DNA of 64,000 nucleotides, taken from UBA7803 sp040219935 (GTDB lineage Bacteria > Pseudomonadota > Gammaproteobacteria > Pseudomonadales > Azotimanducaceae). The stretch spans positions 1 to 64,000 of the forward strand of contig JAVJUA010000002.1 in the NCBI GenBank assembly GCA_040219935.1. The letters run 5' to 3'. A program made the translations under genes and the position numbers. Below are positions 1-10,971 of this stretch, piece after piece. Each line of letters begins with the position of its first letter. Positions within the stretch are counted from its first letter, which is position 1. The notes under the pieces are model-generated. The model was not told the origin of the DNA and ran no database searches. It saw only the letters and a list, made by a program, of their open reading frames with translations.

Positions 1-178
1 AGCGCAAGCCAAGCTCGCTGGAGGAGATAAGCTCCGACCCTCGCGACTACCCATCAGGGCCAAGCAGCCGGAACATCCGGTCATGCTACCAACAGGCCGG
101 ATATAAGACTGCAACCGTTCCCGCAGCGCCAACTTCAACGAGTCGATTGCCACAAGGGAGGCGTCCATATAAGGGGCC
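1..178. mobile_element. Possible insertion-sequence end (IS110-like remnant)
   Basis: No complete gene is readable here. One + frame stays open from base 3 to 180, but its product resembles nothing I know. The wording of the DNA, especially 'ggaggcgtccatata' at about 159-173 and 'caggccggatataagactg' at about 91-113, resembles the non-coding 3' flank I associate with IS110/IS1111-family elements. This rests on memory of such ends, not on a comparison. The transposase would lie left of the window. It could also be ordinary upstream DNA of the oxidoreductase gene that starts at 179. Confidence 0.3.
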
Positions 179-1171
179 ATGACCCGATTCAACGCGCTAT
201 TGGTGGAGAAGACCGACAGCGGCTTCGAGCGCCGGGTGGTCGAGCGCTCGCTGGATGTTCTGCCCGCAGGCGACGTGGTCATCGACGTGCGGTACTCGTC
301 CCTCAACTACAAGGACGCGCTCTCGGCCACCGGCAACCCCGGGGTCAGCCGCAACTTTCCGCACACGCCCGGGATCGATGCGGCCGGGATCGTGGCCGCT
401 TCGGGGAACGATGCCTTTGCGGTTGGCGATGAAGTCATCGTCATCGGCTTCGATCTGGGGATGAACACGCCGGGCGGCTTCGGCCAGCGGATTCGCGTGC
501 CGGCAGGATGGGTGGTGCCGAGGCCCGAGGGCCTAAGCCTGCATCAGTCGATGCTGCTCGGTACGGCCGGATTCACGGCTGCGTTGTCGGTAGACAAGCT
601 GGAGCACGCCGGCATGACGCCCGACAGCGGACCGGTGCTCGTGACCGGCGCCACCGGCGGCGTGGGGTCCGTTGCCGTGAGGCTGCTGGCGCATCTCGGT
701 TACGAGGTGGCGGCCGTCACCGGCAAGGCGGACCAGCACGACCTGCTGAAGGCGCTGGGCGCGGCCCGGATCATGAGCCGTGAGGAGGCGCGCGCAGGCG
801 GGGACAGGCCCCTGCTCAAGGAGGTCTGGGGCGGCGTGGTGGACTGCGTCGGCGGCGAGATTCTGTTCAACGCCGTCAAGTCGCTGCGCTACGGCTGCAG
901 CCTCGCCGCATGCGGCCTGGTGGACTCGCCCCAGGTGCCCGCCACGGTGCTGCCCTTCATCCTGCGTGGCGTCAACCTGCTGGGCGTCGACTCGGTGGAG
1001 CTGCCGTTGGCCAAAAAGACGCGAATCTGGCACAAGCTGGCCGGCGACTGGCGACTCGACGGGCTCGACCGGCTGGAGGAAACGCTCACCCTGGATACGC
1101 TGTCCGAGGCCATCGATCGGATCCTGGCCGGCAGGATGGTGGGCCGCGGCGTGGTCGACCTGGGCGCCTGA
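179..1171 (+). CDS. Quinone oxidoreductase, YhdH/AcuI (acrylyl-CoA reductase) type
   Basis: A 330-residue medium-chain dehydrogenase/reductase of the YhdH family, which reduces acrylyl-CoA or similar enoyl substrates with NADPH in the cytoplasm. The GroES-like N-terminal part carries SLNYKDALSATG at 40-51, a family hallmark. The Rossmann dinucleotide motif GATGGVGS is at 157-164. No zinc-ligand cysteines are visible, as expected for this subfamily. Length matches the usual 324-330 residues. The ATG at 179 lies just after an apparent insertion-sequence end, so its native promoter may have been displaced. It converges on the antiporter gene, with only 23 bases between stop codons. The physiological substrate cannot be told from sequence. 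Confidence 0.88.
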   Translation: MTRFNALLVEKTDSGFERRVVERSLDVLPAGDVVIDVRYSSLNYKDALSATGNPGVSRNFPHTPGIDAAGIVAASGNDAFAVGDEVIVIGFDLGMNTPGGFGQRIRVPAGWVVPRPEGLSLHQSMLLGTAGFTAALSVDKLEHAGMTPDSGPVLVTGATGGVGSVAVRLLAHLGYEVAAVTGKADQHDLLKALGAARIMSREEARAGGDRPLLKEVWGGVVDCVGGEILFNAVKSLRYGCSLAACGLVDSPQVPATVLPFILRGVNLLGVDSVELPLAKKTRIWHKLAGDWRLDGLDRLEETLTLDTLSEAIDRILAGRMVGRGVVDLGA

Positions 1172-1194
1172 GCCGGGCGCAGCGTGAGCAGCCC

Positions 1195-2382
1195 CTAGTC
1201 CCGACGCAGCGCCGGTGACACGGCGATGGGGCTCGGGTAGCGGAAGATCACCGCGTAGGTCGAGGCCACCAGCGTCAGCACCGTGGCGCCCTGAATGACG
1301 TGGGCCGCCTCGGCGCCGAGCAGCACCGTGCCGGCGGCGACGTAGGTCACCAGCAGCGAGAACTCGGATGCCTGACCCAGCCGATACCCGGCCTCCCAGG
1401 CGGTTTCGGAGGTCTCGCCCTGCCAGCGCAGCAGCGCCGAGAACACCACCGGCTTCATGCCGACCACCACCGTCGCGAGCAGGACGATGGGCAGCAGCAC
1501 GTCCAGCATCAGCAGCGTGTCGAGCCCGGCGCCCACTGAGAAGAAGAACAGCACCAGGAAGAAGTCGCGCAGCGGTCTGAGGCTCTCTGCGATGTACTGA
1601 GAGATCGGGTGCATGGCCATGGACACGCCGGCGATGAAGGCGCCGATCTCGTAGGAGAGCCCGGCCATCGATGCCACGCTGGCCAGGCCCAGGCACCAGC
1701 CCAGCGCAAGCAGAAAGATGAACTCGTGAAAGGCATCGAAGCGCTGCACCAGGGGCAGGATGCCGTAGCGCACGCCGAGCACGGCGCCAGCCACCACCAG
1801 CGGCAACGCCAGCAGCACGGTGCCCAGGTTGAGCAGGGTATCCGTCAGGTTCTCGCCGTAGCCCGCCAGCAGTATCAGGGCCAGGATGGCAATGAGGTCC
1901 TGCAGCAGCAGCAGGCTGACCACGATCTCGCCGACGTGTCGATGGTGGAGCACCGTGGTCGGCAGCAGCTTGATGCCGACGATGGTGCTGGAGAACGTCA
2001 AGGCGACGCCGGCGATCACGGCTTCCGACTGTCGATAGCCGAAGAAGCGCATCATCGCGTAGCCGACCAGGAAGAACACGCAGGTGCTCACCGCCGCCGT
2101 CACCAGGCCTTCGCCGAGCATGCGTCGCAGCTTGCTCGGCTGCAGGTCGAGGCCCACCAGGAACAGCAGGAAGATGATGCCGATCTCGGCGATCTCCGAG
2201 AGCAGGCGCGCGTCGGACACCATCTGGAAACCGTGCGGCCCAAGCAGGCAGCCGACGGCGATGTAGGCGATCAGCAACGGCTGCCGCGTGTAGAGCGCCA
2301 GCGTGGCCAGCACCGCAGCGCCGGTGAAGATCAGAAAGAACGAACCGATGATGCTGCTGATGAATTCACCCCGGGCCGCCAC
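1195..2382 (-). CDS. Cation:proton antiporter, CPA2/Kef type
   Basis: A 395-residue, very hydrophobic protein with about twelve predicted membrane spans. It has the Na+/H+ exchanger domain typical of CPA2 (Kef-like) antiporters: GLDLQPSKLRRM in an early loop, LTFSSTIVGIKLL, and GLSYEIGAFIAGVSMA further on. The TrkA-N/RCK regulatory domain of KefB and KefC is missing, so it is the short, exchanger-only form. The start used is a GTG at 2382; no later in-frame start leaves the first helix intact. It is divergent from the small membrane-protein gene at 2488. Whether K+ or Na+ is exchanged cannot be decided from sequence. Confidence 0.85.
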   Translation of the reverse strand: MAARGEFISSIIGSFFLIFTGAAVLATLALYTRQPLLIAYIAVGCLLGPHGFQMVSDARLLSEIAEIGIIFLLFLVGLDLQPSKLRRMLGEGLVTAAVSTCVFFLVGYAMMRFFGYRQSEAVIAGVALTFSSTIVGIKLLPTTVLHHRHVGEIVVSLLLLQDLIAILALILLAGYGENLTDTLLNLGTVLLALPLVVAGAVLGVRYGILPLVQRFDAFHEFIFLLALGWCLGLASVASMAGLSYEIGAFIAGVSMAMHPISQYIAESLRPLRDFFLVLFFFSVGAGLDTLLMLDVLLPIVLLATVVVGMKPVVFSALLRWQGETSETAWEAGYRLGQASEFSLLVTYVAAGTVLLGAEAAHVIQGATVLTLVASTYAVIFRYPSPIAVSPALRRD

Positions 2383-2487
2383 AGCGCAGCCGTCCCTGCC
2401 TCAGCGGTCAGCTTGCGACGGTTGGCAGCGACACGCAACAACCGATAGACTGCGCCCCGGTCGAGATGCCGGTCAGAGAGGACGAGG

Positions 2488-2625
2488 ATGAGCGCCCACG
2501 AACAGTCTACCGAAGAAGCCGAAGCCGCAGACCGTCGCGCCGACGGCAAGGCGGTTCTGCTGATCTTCACCGCCCTGGTGCTGATCGCCGTGCACTTCGT
2601 GTCGGGCTGGACCTTCGATTTCTGA
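2488..2625 (+). CDS. Small single-span membrane protein, unknown function
   Basis: A 45-residue reading frame with a good ribosome-binding site (GAGGACGAGG directly before the ATG). The N-terminal half is acidic and charged (MSAHEQSTEEAEAADRRADG). It is followed by one hydrophobic span, KAVLLIFTALVLIAVHFVSG, and a short tail ending WTFDF. This is a typical small inner-membrane protein with the N terminus in the cytoplasm. It sits between the divergent antiporter gene and metH, which converges from the right with 27 bases between stops. I do not recognise the family. Confidence 0.6.
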   Translation: MSAHEQSTEEAEAADRRADGKAVLLIFTALVLIAVHFVSGWTFDF

Positions 2626-2652
2626 CGTGCGCTGCGCCGGCCCCCTCCGGCG

Positions 2653-6321
<3,669 letters not shown>

Positions 6322-6454
6322 GCGAACCCGGATTTCGAAATCGAGCCCAGTGTAGGCCCCGTCGTCATGAGTTCAATTGAAGTTCCTCGTCCATGTGTTG
6401 AGCAACACTCATGTTGGTCCGGCTCGATTGCTGCGAAGTGGGGGTTCGGCTACC

Positions 6455-6479
6455 ATACCTGACCAATTTAGTCGGAATT
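6455..6479 (+). promoter_or_regulatory. IscR type-1-like binding site ahead of nfuA
   Basis: A 25-base imperfect palindrome centred on TGAC-N7-AGTC, with ATACC to the left and GGAAT to the right. By my own alignment it agrees with the remembered type-1 IscR consensus at 21 of 25 positions; the deviations are one base in the left half and three near the right edge. It ends 21 bases before the nfuA start codon, so it would overlap the core promoter. IscR control of nfuA is known in other gammaproteobacteria. The iscR gene itself is outside this window. Confidence 0.6.
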
Positions 6480-6499
6480 AGCGGGCGCAAGAGCAACCC

Positions 6500-7081
6500 A
6501 TGATCGAGATCTCCCAATCGGCTCAAACCTACCTGCGCGACCTCCTCTCCAAGCAGGACGGTGGTGACGTCGGCATTCGCGTGTTCGTGGCCCAGCCTGG
6601 AACCCCGAATGCGGAAACCTGCATCGCTTACTGCCGCCCGGGCGAGGCGCAGAGCGGCGACATCGCCGTACCGTACGAAGGCTTTACCGCCTGGTTCGAG
6701 GAGCGCAGCGCCCCGTACCTGCAGGACGCGGTGGTCGACTACCAGGAAGACCGCATGGGCGGGCAGCTCACCATCAAGGCGCCGAACGCGCGTGCGCCCC
6801 AGGTCGGTCCCGACGCGCCCCTGGAGGATCGCATCAACTACGTGCTCTACAACGAGATCAATCCGGGCCTGGCCTCCCATGGCGGCATGGTGACGCTGGT
6901 CGAGGTGGTGGAAGACTCCATCGCCGTGCTGCAGTTCGGGGGCGGCTGCCAGGGCTGCGCCGCCGTCGACATCACCCTGAAGAACGGTGTCGAAAAGACG
7001 CTGCTAGCCCAGGTGCCCGAGCTCACGGGCATCCGCGATGCGACCGATCACACCGTGACCGAGCACGCCTACTATCAGTGA
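6500..7081 (+). CDS. nfuA: Fe-S biogenesis protein NfuA
   Basis: Carrier that receives 4Fe-4S clusters and hands them to apo-enzymes in the cytoplasm. Residues 1-95 form a degenerate A-type (IscA-like) domain that lacks the three conserved cysteines of true A-type carriers. Residues 105-193 are the Nfu domain, with the cluster-binding pair Cys150-x2-Cys153 in GGGCQGCAAVDITLKNG. Length (193 residues) matches E. coli NfuA. An IscR-like operator lies directly upstream at 6455-6479. The gene is monocistronic, and a perfect CTCACC/GGTGAG hairpin just after the stop separates it from the convergent DAHP synthase gene. Confidence 0.96.
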   Translation: MIEISQSAQTYLRDLLSKQDGGDVGIRVFVAQPGTPNAETCIAYCRPGEAQSGDIAVPYEGFTAWFEERSAPYLQDAVVDYQEDRMGGQLTIKAPNARAPQVGPDAPLEDRINYVLYNEINPGLASHGGMVTLVEVVEDSIAVLQFGGGCQGCAAVDITLKNGVEKTLLAQVPELTGIRDATDHTVTEHAYYQ

Positions 7082-7105
7082 GCCACTCACCGAAGGTGAG
7101 CCGGC

Positions 7106-8197
7106 TCAGGCGCTGCGCCGCCAGGCGGCCGCGCGGCGCTGCAGCGGTTCCCGCAGGGATTCCGCCAGGTCGCGCAGCAACGTCTCCGTATCCGCCCAGC
7201 CGATGCAGCCATCGGTGATCGACACCCCGTAGCGAAGCGCCGCCGGATCGCCGGACAGCGGCTGGTTGCCCTCGCGCAGATGGCTCTCGATCATCATGCC
7301 GATGATCGAATCGTTGCCGCCGAGAATCTGGTCGCGCACCGCACGCGCGACGTCGCTCTGGCGGCGGTAGTCCTTGGCCGAGTTGGCGTGGCTGCAGTCG
7401 ACCATGATGTTGGGCCTGCCGGGCAGCTTGGCCAGAGCGCGCTCGCACGCGGCGATGCTGGTGGCGTCGAAGTTCGGGCCCTGGGTGCCGCCGCGCAGCA
7501 CGATGTGAGCGAACGGATTGCCCCGGGTGTGCAGCACGGCCACTTGACCCGCCGGATTGATGCCGAGAAAACGGTGCGGCCGCGCCACCGACTGCAGGGC
7601 GTTGATGGCGACGTCCAGGGAGCCGTCGGTGCCGTTCTTGAACCCCACCGCGCAGCTCAGCCCGGACGCCATCTCCCGATGGGTCTGTGATTCGGTGGTG
7701 CGGGCGCCGATGGCCGACCAGGCGATCAGGTCCTGCAGGTACTGGGGCGTGATCGGGTCCAGCGCTTCGGTAGACAGCGGCAGGCCCAACTCGGCGATGT
7801 CGAGCAGCAGGCGCCGCGCCAGGCTGAGCCCCTCGTCGACGCAGAACGTGTCGTTCAGGTGCGGATCATTGATCAGGCCCTTCCAGCCCACCGTGGTGCG
7901 GGGCTTTTCGAAGTAGGCGCGCATGACGATGAGCAGGCTGTGATCGAGCTCCCCGGCGAGCCGGTGCAGGCGCGCCGCGTATTCACGGGCGGCATCGACG
8001 TCGTGAATGGAGCAGGGGCCGATCACCACCAGCACCCTCGGGTCGTCGCCCGACAACACGGCGCGCACGGCGTCCCGGCCCCGCTGAACCGACTCCCGTG
8101 CCGCCTCCGTCGCCGGCAGCCGGGCCTTGAGCTCCTCCGGCGTGACGAGCACCCGGTGGGACTCGATGTTGAGATTCTCCAAACGCTCGTGATGCAT
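7106..8197 (-). CDS. aroG: 3-deoxy-7-phosphoheptulonate (DAHP) synthase, class I
   Basis: Condenses phosphoenolpyruvate and erythrose 4-phosphate, the first step of aromatic amino acid synthesis. Class I (AroF/G/H) signatures include VVIGPCSIHD, the MRAYFEKPRTTVGWKGLINDP active-site stretch, GARTTESQTHREMASGLS and DCSHANS. I place the start at the ATG at 8197 (MHHERLENLNIES, 363 residues) because AGGAG sits eight bases before it. ATGs at 8203 and 8233 are also in frame. The gene is preceded by a leader peptide gene and an intrinsic terminator. The Phe/Tyr codons of the leader argue for a Phe- or Tyr-responsive isozyme, so the symbol aroG rather than aroF is an inference. Confidence 0.92.
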   Translation of the reverse strand: MHHERLENLNIESHRVLVTPEELKARLPATEAARESVQRGRDAVRAVLSGDDPRVLVVIGPCSIHDVDAAREYAARLHRLAGELDHSLLIVMRAYFEKPRTTVGWKGLINDPHLNDTFCVDEGLSLARRLLLDIAELGLPLSTEALDPITPQYLQDLIAWSAIGARTTESQTHREMASGLSCAVGFKNGTDGSLDVAINALQSVARPHRFLGINPAGQVAVLHTRGNPFAHIVLRGGTQGPNFDATSIAACERALAKLPGRPNIMVDCSHANSAKDYRRQSDVARAVRDQILGGNDSIIGMMIESHLREGNQPLSGDPAALRYGVSITDGCIGWADTETLLRDLAESLREPLQRRAAAWRRSA

Positions 8198-8242
8198 GGT
8201 CATGGCTCCTGCTCGTATCGGGTCCGGGGCCATTCAGGCAAG

Positions 8243-8277
8243 AAAAAACCCCGGGGGCTGGCTGCCACACGGGGTTT
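8243..8277 (-). terminator. Intrinsic terminator / attenuator ahead of the DAHP synthase gene
   Basis: On the minus strand an 8-base-pair stem (AAACCCCG at 8277-8270 with CGGGGTTT at 8253-8246) is followed by a run of six T. It lies between the leader peptide gene and aroG and is 46 bases ahead of the chosen aroG start, so it must be read through for aroG to be expressed. The loop contains GGCAGC (8266-8261). That can pair with GCTGCC at 8292-8287, which otherwise forms its own hairpin with GGCAGC at 8302-8297. These are the elements of a classical amino-acid attenuator. Confidence 0.75.
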
Positions 8278-8316
8278 CTGTCCGGAGGCAGCGTGCGCTG
8301 CCTTCGAAACGGATTC

Positions 8317-8433
8317 TCAGGCGACGCGGATGTCGAAAAAATAAAAGCCCGCCCGCCAGCAGCCGGGCGCGGGGCGCTCAGCATCGGCACGGGCGTGCAG
8401 GTGTTGCGCAATGTTCGACATGGTGTTCCGCAT
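8317..8433 (-). CDS. Leader peptide of the DAHP synthase gene (Phe/Tyr-rich)
   Basis: A short frame of 38 codons (34 if started at the second ATG, 8421). It ends in CWRAGFYFFDIRVA, with Phe-Tyr-Phe-Phe in a row and one Trp. The run of aromatic codons just before an intrinsic terminator and the DAHP synthase gene is the pattern of ribosome-mediated attenuation, in which shortage of charged tRNA stalls the ribosome on the control codons. The TTTTATTTTTT that encodes these residues directly follows a GC-rich hairpin, so it may itself act as a U-tract. A promoter fits immediately upstream. Which aromatic amino acid dominates is uncertain. Confidence 0.65.
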   Translation of the reverse strand: MRNTMSNIAQHLHARADAERPAPGCWRAGFYFFDIRVA

Positions 8434-8441
8434 GGAGCGGG

Positions 8442-8469
8442 ATCTTACCCTACGTGCCCCGGAAAGCAA
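8442..8469 (-). promoter_or_regulatory. Likely sigma-70 promoter for the leader peptide and aroG
   Basis: On the minus strand a TTGCTT (-35, 8469-8464) is separated by 16 bases from TAAGAT (-10, 8447-8442). Transcription would begin close to the first leader ATG at 8433, leaving almost no 5' untranslated region there; the second leader ATG at 8421 would have a short one. The promoter points away from rimO, whose start codon is 84 bases to the right. Confidence 0.5.
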
Positions 8470-8552
8470 CCGGACGGCCATCGCCGCCGCGCCCGCGGCC
8501 GGTTAGAATGCGCGCCGATTTCAGGCAGACAGATGCAGAGGCGAGTGCAGGT

Positions 8553-9890
8553 ATGACCGGCAGAGTCGGGTTCGTGAGCCTCGGTTGTCCCAAGGCGCTG
8601 GTGGACTCGGAGCAGATCCTCACCCGCCTGACGGCCGACGGCTACCGCACCGTGGATCGCTATCAGGACGCCGACGTGGTGGTGGTGAACACCTGCGGAT
8701 TCATCGATGCCGCGGTGGCGGAGTCGCTGGAGACCATCGAGGACGCCCTGGGCAGCAACGGCCGCGTCATCGTCACCGGCTGCCTGGGCGCGGACGCCGA
8801 CGCCATGCGCCGGCGCTTCCCGCAGCTTCTGTCGGTCACCGGACCCCAGGCCACCGACGCGGTGGTAGCCGCGGTGCATCTGGCGGCCCCGGTCGCGTCC
8901 CCGCCGTCGGTCGATATGGAATCGTTGATGGGCCCGGCGGGCGTCAAGCTGACGCCGCCCCACTATGCGTATCTGAAGATCTCCGAAGGCTGCAACCACA
9001 CGTGCAGCTTCTGCATCATTCCAAGCATGCGGGGCAAGCTGCGATCGCGCACCATCGATGACGTGCTGGCGGAAGCGGGACGCCTGGCTGCCGCGGGCGT
9101 TCAGGAGCTGATGGTGATCGCTCAGGACACCAGCGCCTACGGGGTCGATATCGGCTACCGGTCCGCCGCTTTCCATGACCGCACGCTGCGCTCGGATCTG
9201 GTGACGCTGTGCCGCGAGCTCGGCCGCATCGTGCCGTGGGTACGTCTGCACTACGTCTATCCGTACCCCCACGTCGACCGGCTGCTGCCGCTCATGGCTG
9301 AGGGCCTGATCCTGCCCTATCTGGACATTCCGCTGCAGCATGCGGACCCGGCGGTGCTCAAGGCCATGCGTCGACCGGCGGCCGTGGAGAACACGCTGCG
9401 CCGGCTCGAGGCCTGGCGCGAGATCTGCCCCGACCTGGTGGTGCGCAGCACCTTCATCGTCGGCTTCCCGGGAGAAACGGACGCGGCGTTCGGGCGGCTG
9501 CTCGACTTCCTGGACGAGGCGCGGCTCGATCGTGTGGGCTGCTTCACCTACTCGCCGGTGGCTGGCGCGGCGGCCAACGCGCTGGCCGATCCGGTGCCGG
9601 AGTCCGTGAAGCTCGATCGCCAGGAGCAGCTCATGGAGCTGCAGGCGGAGATCAGTGCGGCGAAGCTGGCCGAACGCGTCGGCACCCGCATCGAGGTGCT
9701 GGTCGACCAGGTGCGGGGGGACAGCGCGGTGGCCCGGTCTCGCGGCGACGCCCCGGACGTGGACGGGGTGGTCAACGTCTCCGGCGCCCGGGGCCTGACG
9801 GCGGGCGAGCGCGCCTGGGTTCGGGTGACCGGCAGCGACGAGCACGATCTGACCGCCGAGTACCTTGGCGCCGCGGTCAGATTCGCGTAA
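8553..9890 (+). CDS. rimO: Ribosomal protein S12 methylthiotransferase RimO
   Basis: Radical-SAM enzyme that adds a methylthio group to the conserved aspartate of ribosomal protein S12. From the ATG at 8553 the product has 445 residues, close to E. coli RimO (441). The N-terminal UPF0004 domain has its three cluster cysteines at 12, 48 and 77. The radical-SAM motif CxxxCxxC is Cys147, Cys151 and Cys154 (CNHTCSFC). A C-terminal TRAM domain follows (about 378-445). The segment SLGCPKALVDSE near the start separates RimO from MiaB. The gene is transcribed away from the aroG attenuator and followed by a tiny membrane-protein gene. Confidence 0.96.
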   Translation: MTGRVGFVSLGCPKALVDSEQILTRLTADGYRTVDRYQDADVVVVNTCGFIDAAVAESLETIEDALGSNGRVIVTGCLGADADAMRRRFPQLLSVTGPQATDAVVAAVHLAAPVASPPSVDMESLMGPAGVKLTPPHYAYLKISEGCNHTCSFCIIPSMRGKLRSRTIDDVLAEAGRLAAAGVQELMVIAQDTSAYGVDIGYRSAAFHDRTLRSDLVTLCRELGRIVPWVRLHYVYPYPHVDRLLPLMAEGLILPYLDIPLQHADPAVLKAMRRPAAVENTLRRLEAWREICPDLVVRSTFIVGFPGETDAAFGRLLDFLDEARLDRVGCFTYSPVAGAAANALADPVPESVKLDRQEQLMELQAEISAAKLAERVGTRIEVLVDQVRGDSAVARSRGDAPDVDGVVNVSGARGLTAGERAWVRVTGSDEHDLTAEYLGAAVRFA

Positions 9891-9940
9891 CAATTTCGAG
9901 TAACATCACGTGACAGCGAACGTAAGCGGAGCAAGAGTCG

Positions 9941-10051
9941 ATGTGGTATCTGATTGAGGACTTCTTCGAGCAGAGTCTGGTGATGAAGCTGTTCATCGGC
10001 CTCGGCTGGTTGTGCGTGCTGATCATGCTGGCCAGCCTGGCTCTGGCCTGA
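9941..10051 (+). CDS. Very small membrane protein, unknown function
   Basis: A 36-residue frame, MWYLIEDFFEQSLVMKLF followed by one hydrophobic span, IGLGWLCVLIMLASLALA. Purines (AGCGGAGCAAGAG) precede the ATG at a suitable distance. It ends seven bases before the TerB-like gene, so the two are probably co-transcribed. Composition is that of a single-pass inner-membrane microprotein. I do not recognise the family, and the call rests on composition and position only. Confidence 0.5.
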   Translation: MWYLIEDFFEQSLVMKLFIGLGWLCVLIMLASLALA

Positions 10052-10058
10052 TCGCGCC

Positions 10059-10460
10059 ATGCCGCGCATGTGGCTTTCGTCGCTGACCGACGAGCAGCGC
10101 CGCGCCCTGCTCGGGCTGGCGCACAACGTCGTGGTATCCGACGGCCTGCTCGATCCCAACGAGGAGGGGATGCTCAACGACTTCAAACGCGAGATGGAGC
10201 TCAGCCCCAAGATCGAGCCGGACTATCTGGAGCTGGACGGCATCGAGGCCATCTTCGACAGCCGCAAGTCCCGCGTCGTCGCTCTGCTCAACCTGATCCG
10301 GCTCAGCTACGCCGACGGCGCGTTCGAGATCGAGGAAGAGTGCCTGCTCAAGGAGATCAGCCGGACCTTCGAGGTCTCGGATGCCGACTTCCTGCTGCTG
10401 GACAACTGGGTCAGGCGTCTGCTGGCTCTGGAAGACGAGGCGCGCAGCCTGATGGCCTGA
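10059..10460 (+). CDS. TerB-like (tellurite-resistance-fold) helical protein
   Basis: A 133-residue, acidic, all-helical protein resembling TerB/DjlA N-terminal domains. The characteristic stretches are ALLGLAHNVVVSDGLLDPNE near residue 20 and LIRLSYADGAFEIEEECLL near residue 90, two copies of the A..D G..(D/E)..E pattern that bears metal-contacting acids in TerB. Such stand-alone proteins occur widely and have no settled role; tellurite resistance cannot be inferred. It follows the 36-residue membrane peptide gene by seven bases. The convergent PilZ gene begins 17 bases after its stop. Confidence 0.7.
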   Translation: MPRMWLSSLTDEQRRALLGLAHNVVVSDGLLDPNEEGMLNDFKREMELSPKIEPDYLELDGIEAIFDSRKSRVVALLNLIRLSYADGAFEIEEECLLKEISRTFEVSDADFLLLDNWVRRLLALEDEARSLMA

Positions 10461-10477
10461 CCGCGGGTGCCCGGGCC

Positions 10478-10858
10478 TCAGGCCCGCGCTCGCGACGCGT
10501 CGACGGTTGCCGCCTCCAGCCTGGACAGGTGGCGTTCCGTCAGCGAGCGATCGCGCTGCAGCTCCGAACTCAGCCGAAAGCGAATGCCGCATCGGAACCG
10601 ATCGCCCTGGCGCACACAGTTGTGGACGACGCCCACCAGATGGCTCACCCGGACGTCCCCGCAGGCGAGGTTCAGGAACACGCACTGCTCGCGGTCCAGC
10701 GGGTGCTCCGTATAGACGGCGATGCCGTAGCGATTGAAGTCGGCTGCCTCGGCACCCAGGGTGGTCAACCGGCCGCGAGGCCGCACCGAGACGCTGATGT
10801 GGGCAGCACTCCCGCGGGGCGTCCGGCGACGATCATCGAACGGCTGATGACTGCTCAT
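10478..10858 (-). CDS. PilZ-domain protein (probable c-di-GMP receptor)
   Basis: A single PilZ domain of 126 residues. The c-di-GMP binding arms are recognisable: an arginine-rich start (RRR at 10-12 plus Arg15) and DxNxxG at 40-45 (DFNRYGIAV), where the usual motif is (D/N)xSxxG. AGGTGG seven bases before the ATG at 10858 decides this start over an in-frame GTG at 10870. Stand-alone PilZ proteins act as cytoplasmic effectors of motility or polysaccharide export. The Asn in place of Ser in the second motif could weaken ligand binding. No partner gene lies next to it. Confidence 0.75.
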   Translation of the reverse strand: MSSHQPFDDRRRTPRGSAAHISVSVRPRGRLTTLGAEAADFNRYGIAVYTEHPLDREQCVFLNLACGDVRVSHLVGVVHNCVRQGDRFRCGIRFRLSSELQRDRSLTERHLSRLEAATVDASRARA

Positions 10859-10971
10859 GACGGGATCCACCTGTTGCGATGGCGGCGATGGGCTTGCTCT
10901 GCTGGGGGGATGCTAACGCGGCGGTGCCGCTCTCGGTGTGACCTGGCTCTCAGCCAGGGCGCTGCGCCGCC

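Noticed and set aside
6322..6499. Cobalamin or SAM riboswitch, or MetR site, ahead of metH
   Set aside because: No B12-box or SAM-motif helices are seen. A TTCAATTGAA palindrome near 6373-6382 is too short to assign to MetR.
7082..7105. Hairpin between nfuA and aroG as an intrinsic terminator
   Set aside because: The CTCACC/GGTGAG stem is clear but no T-run follows on either strand.
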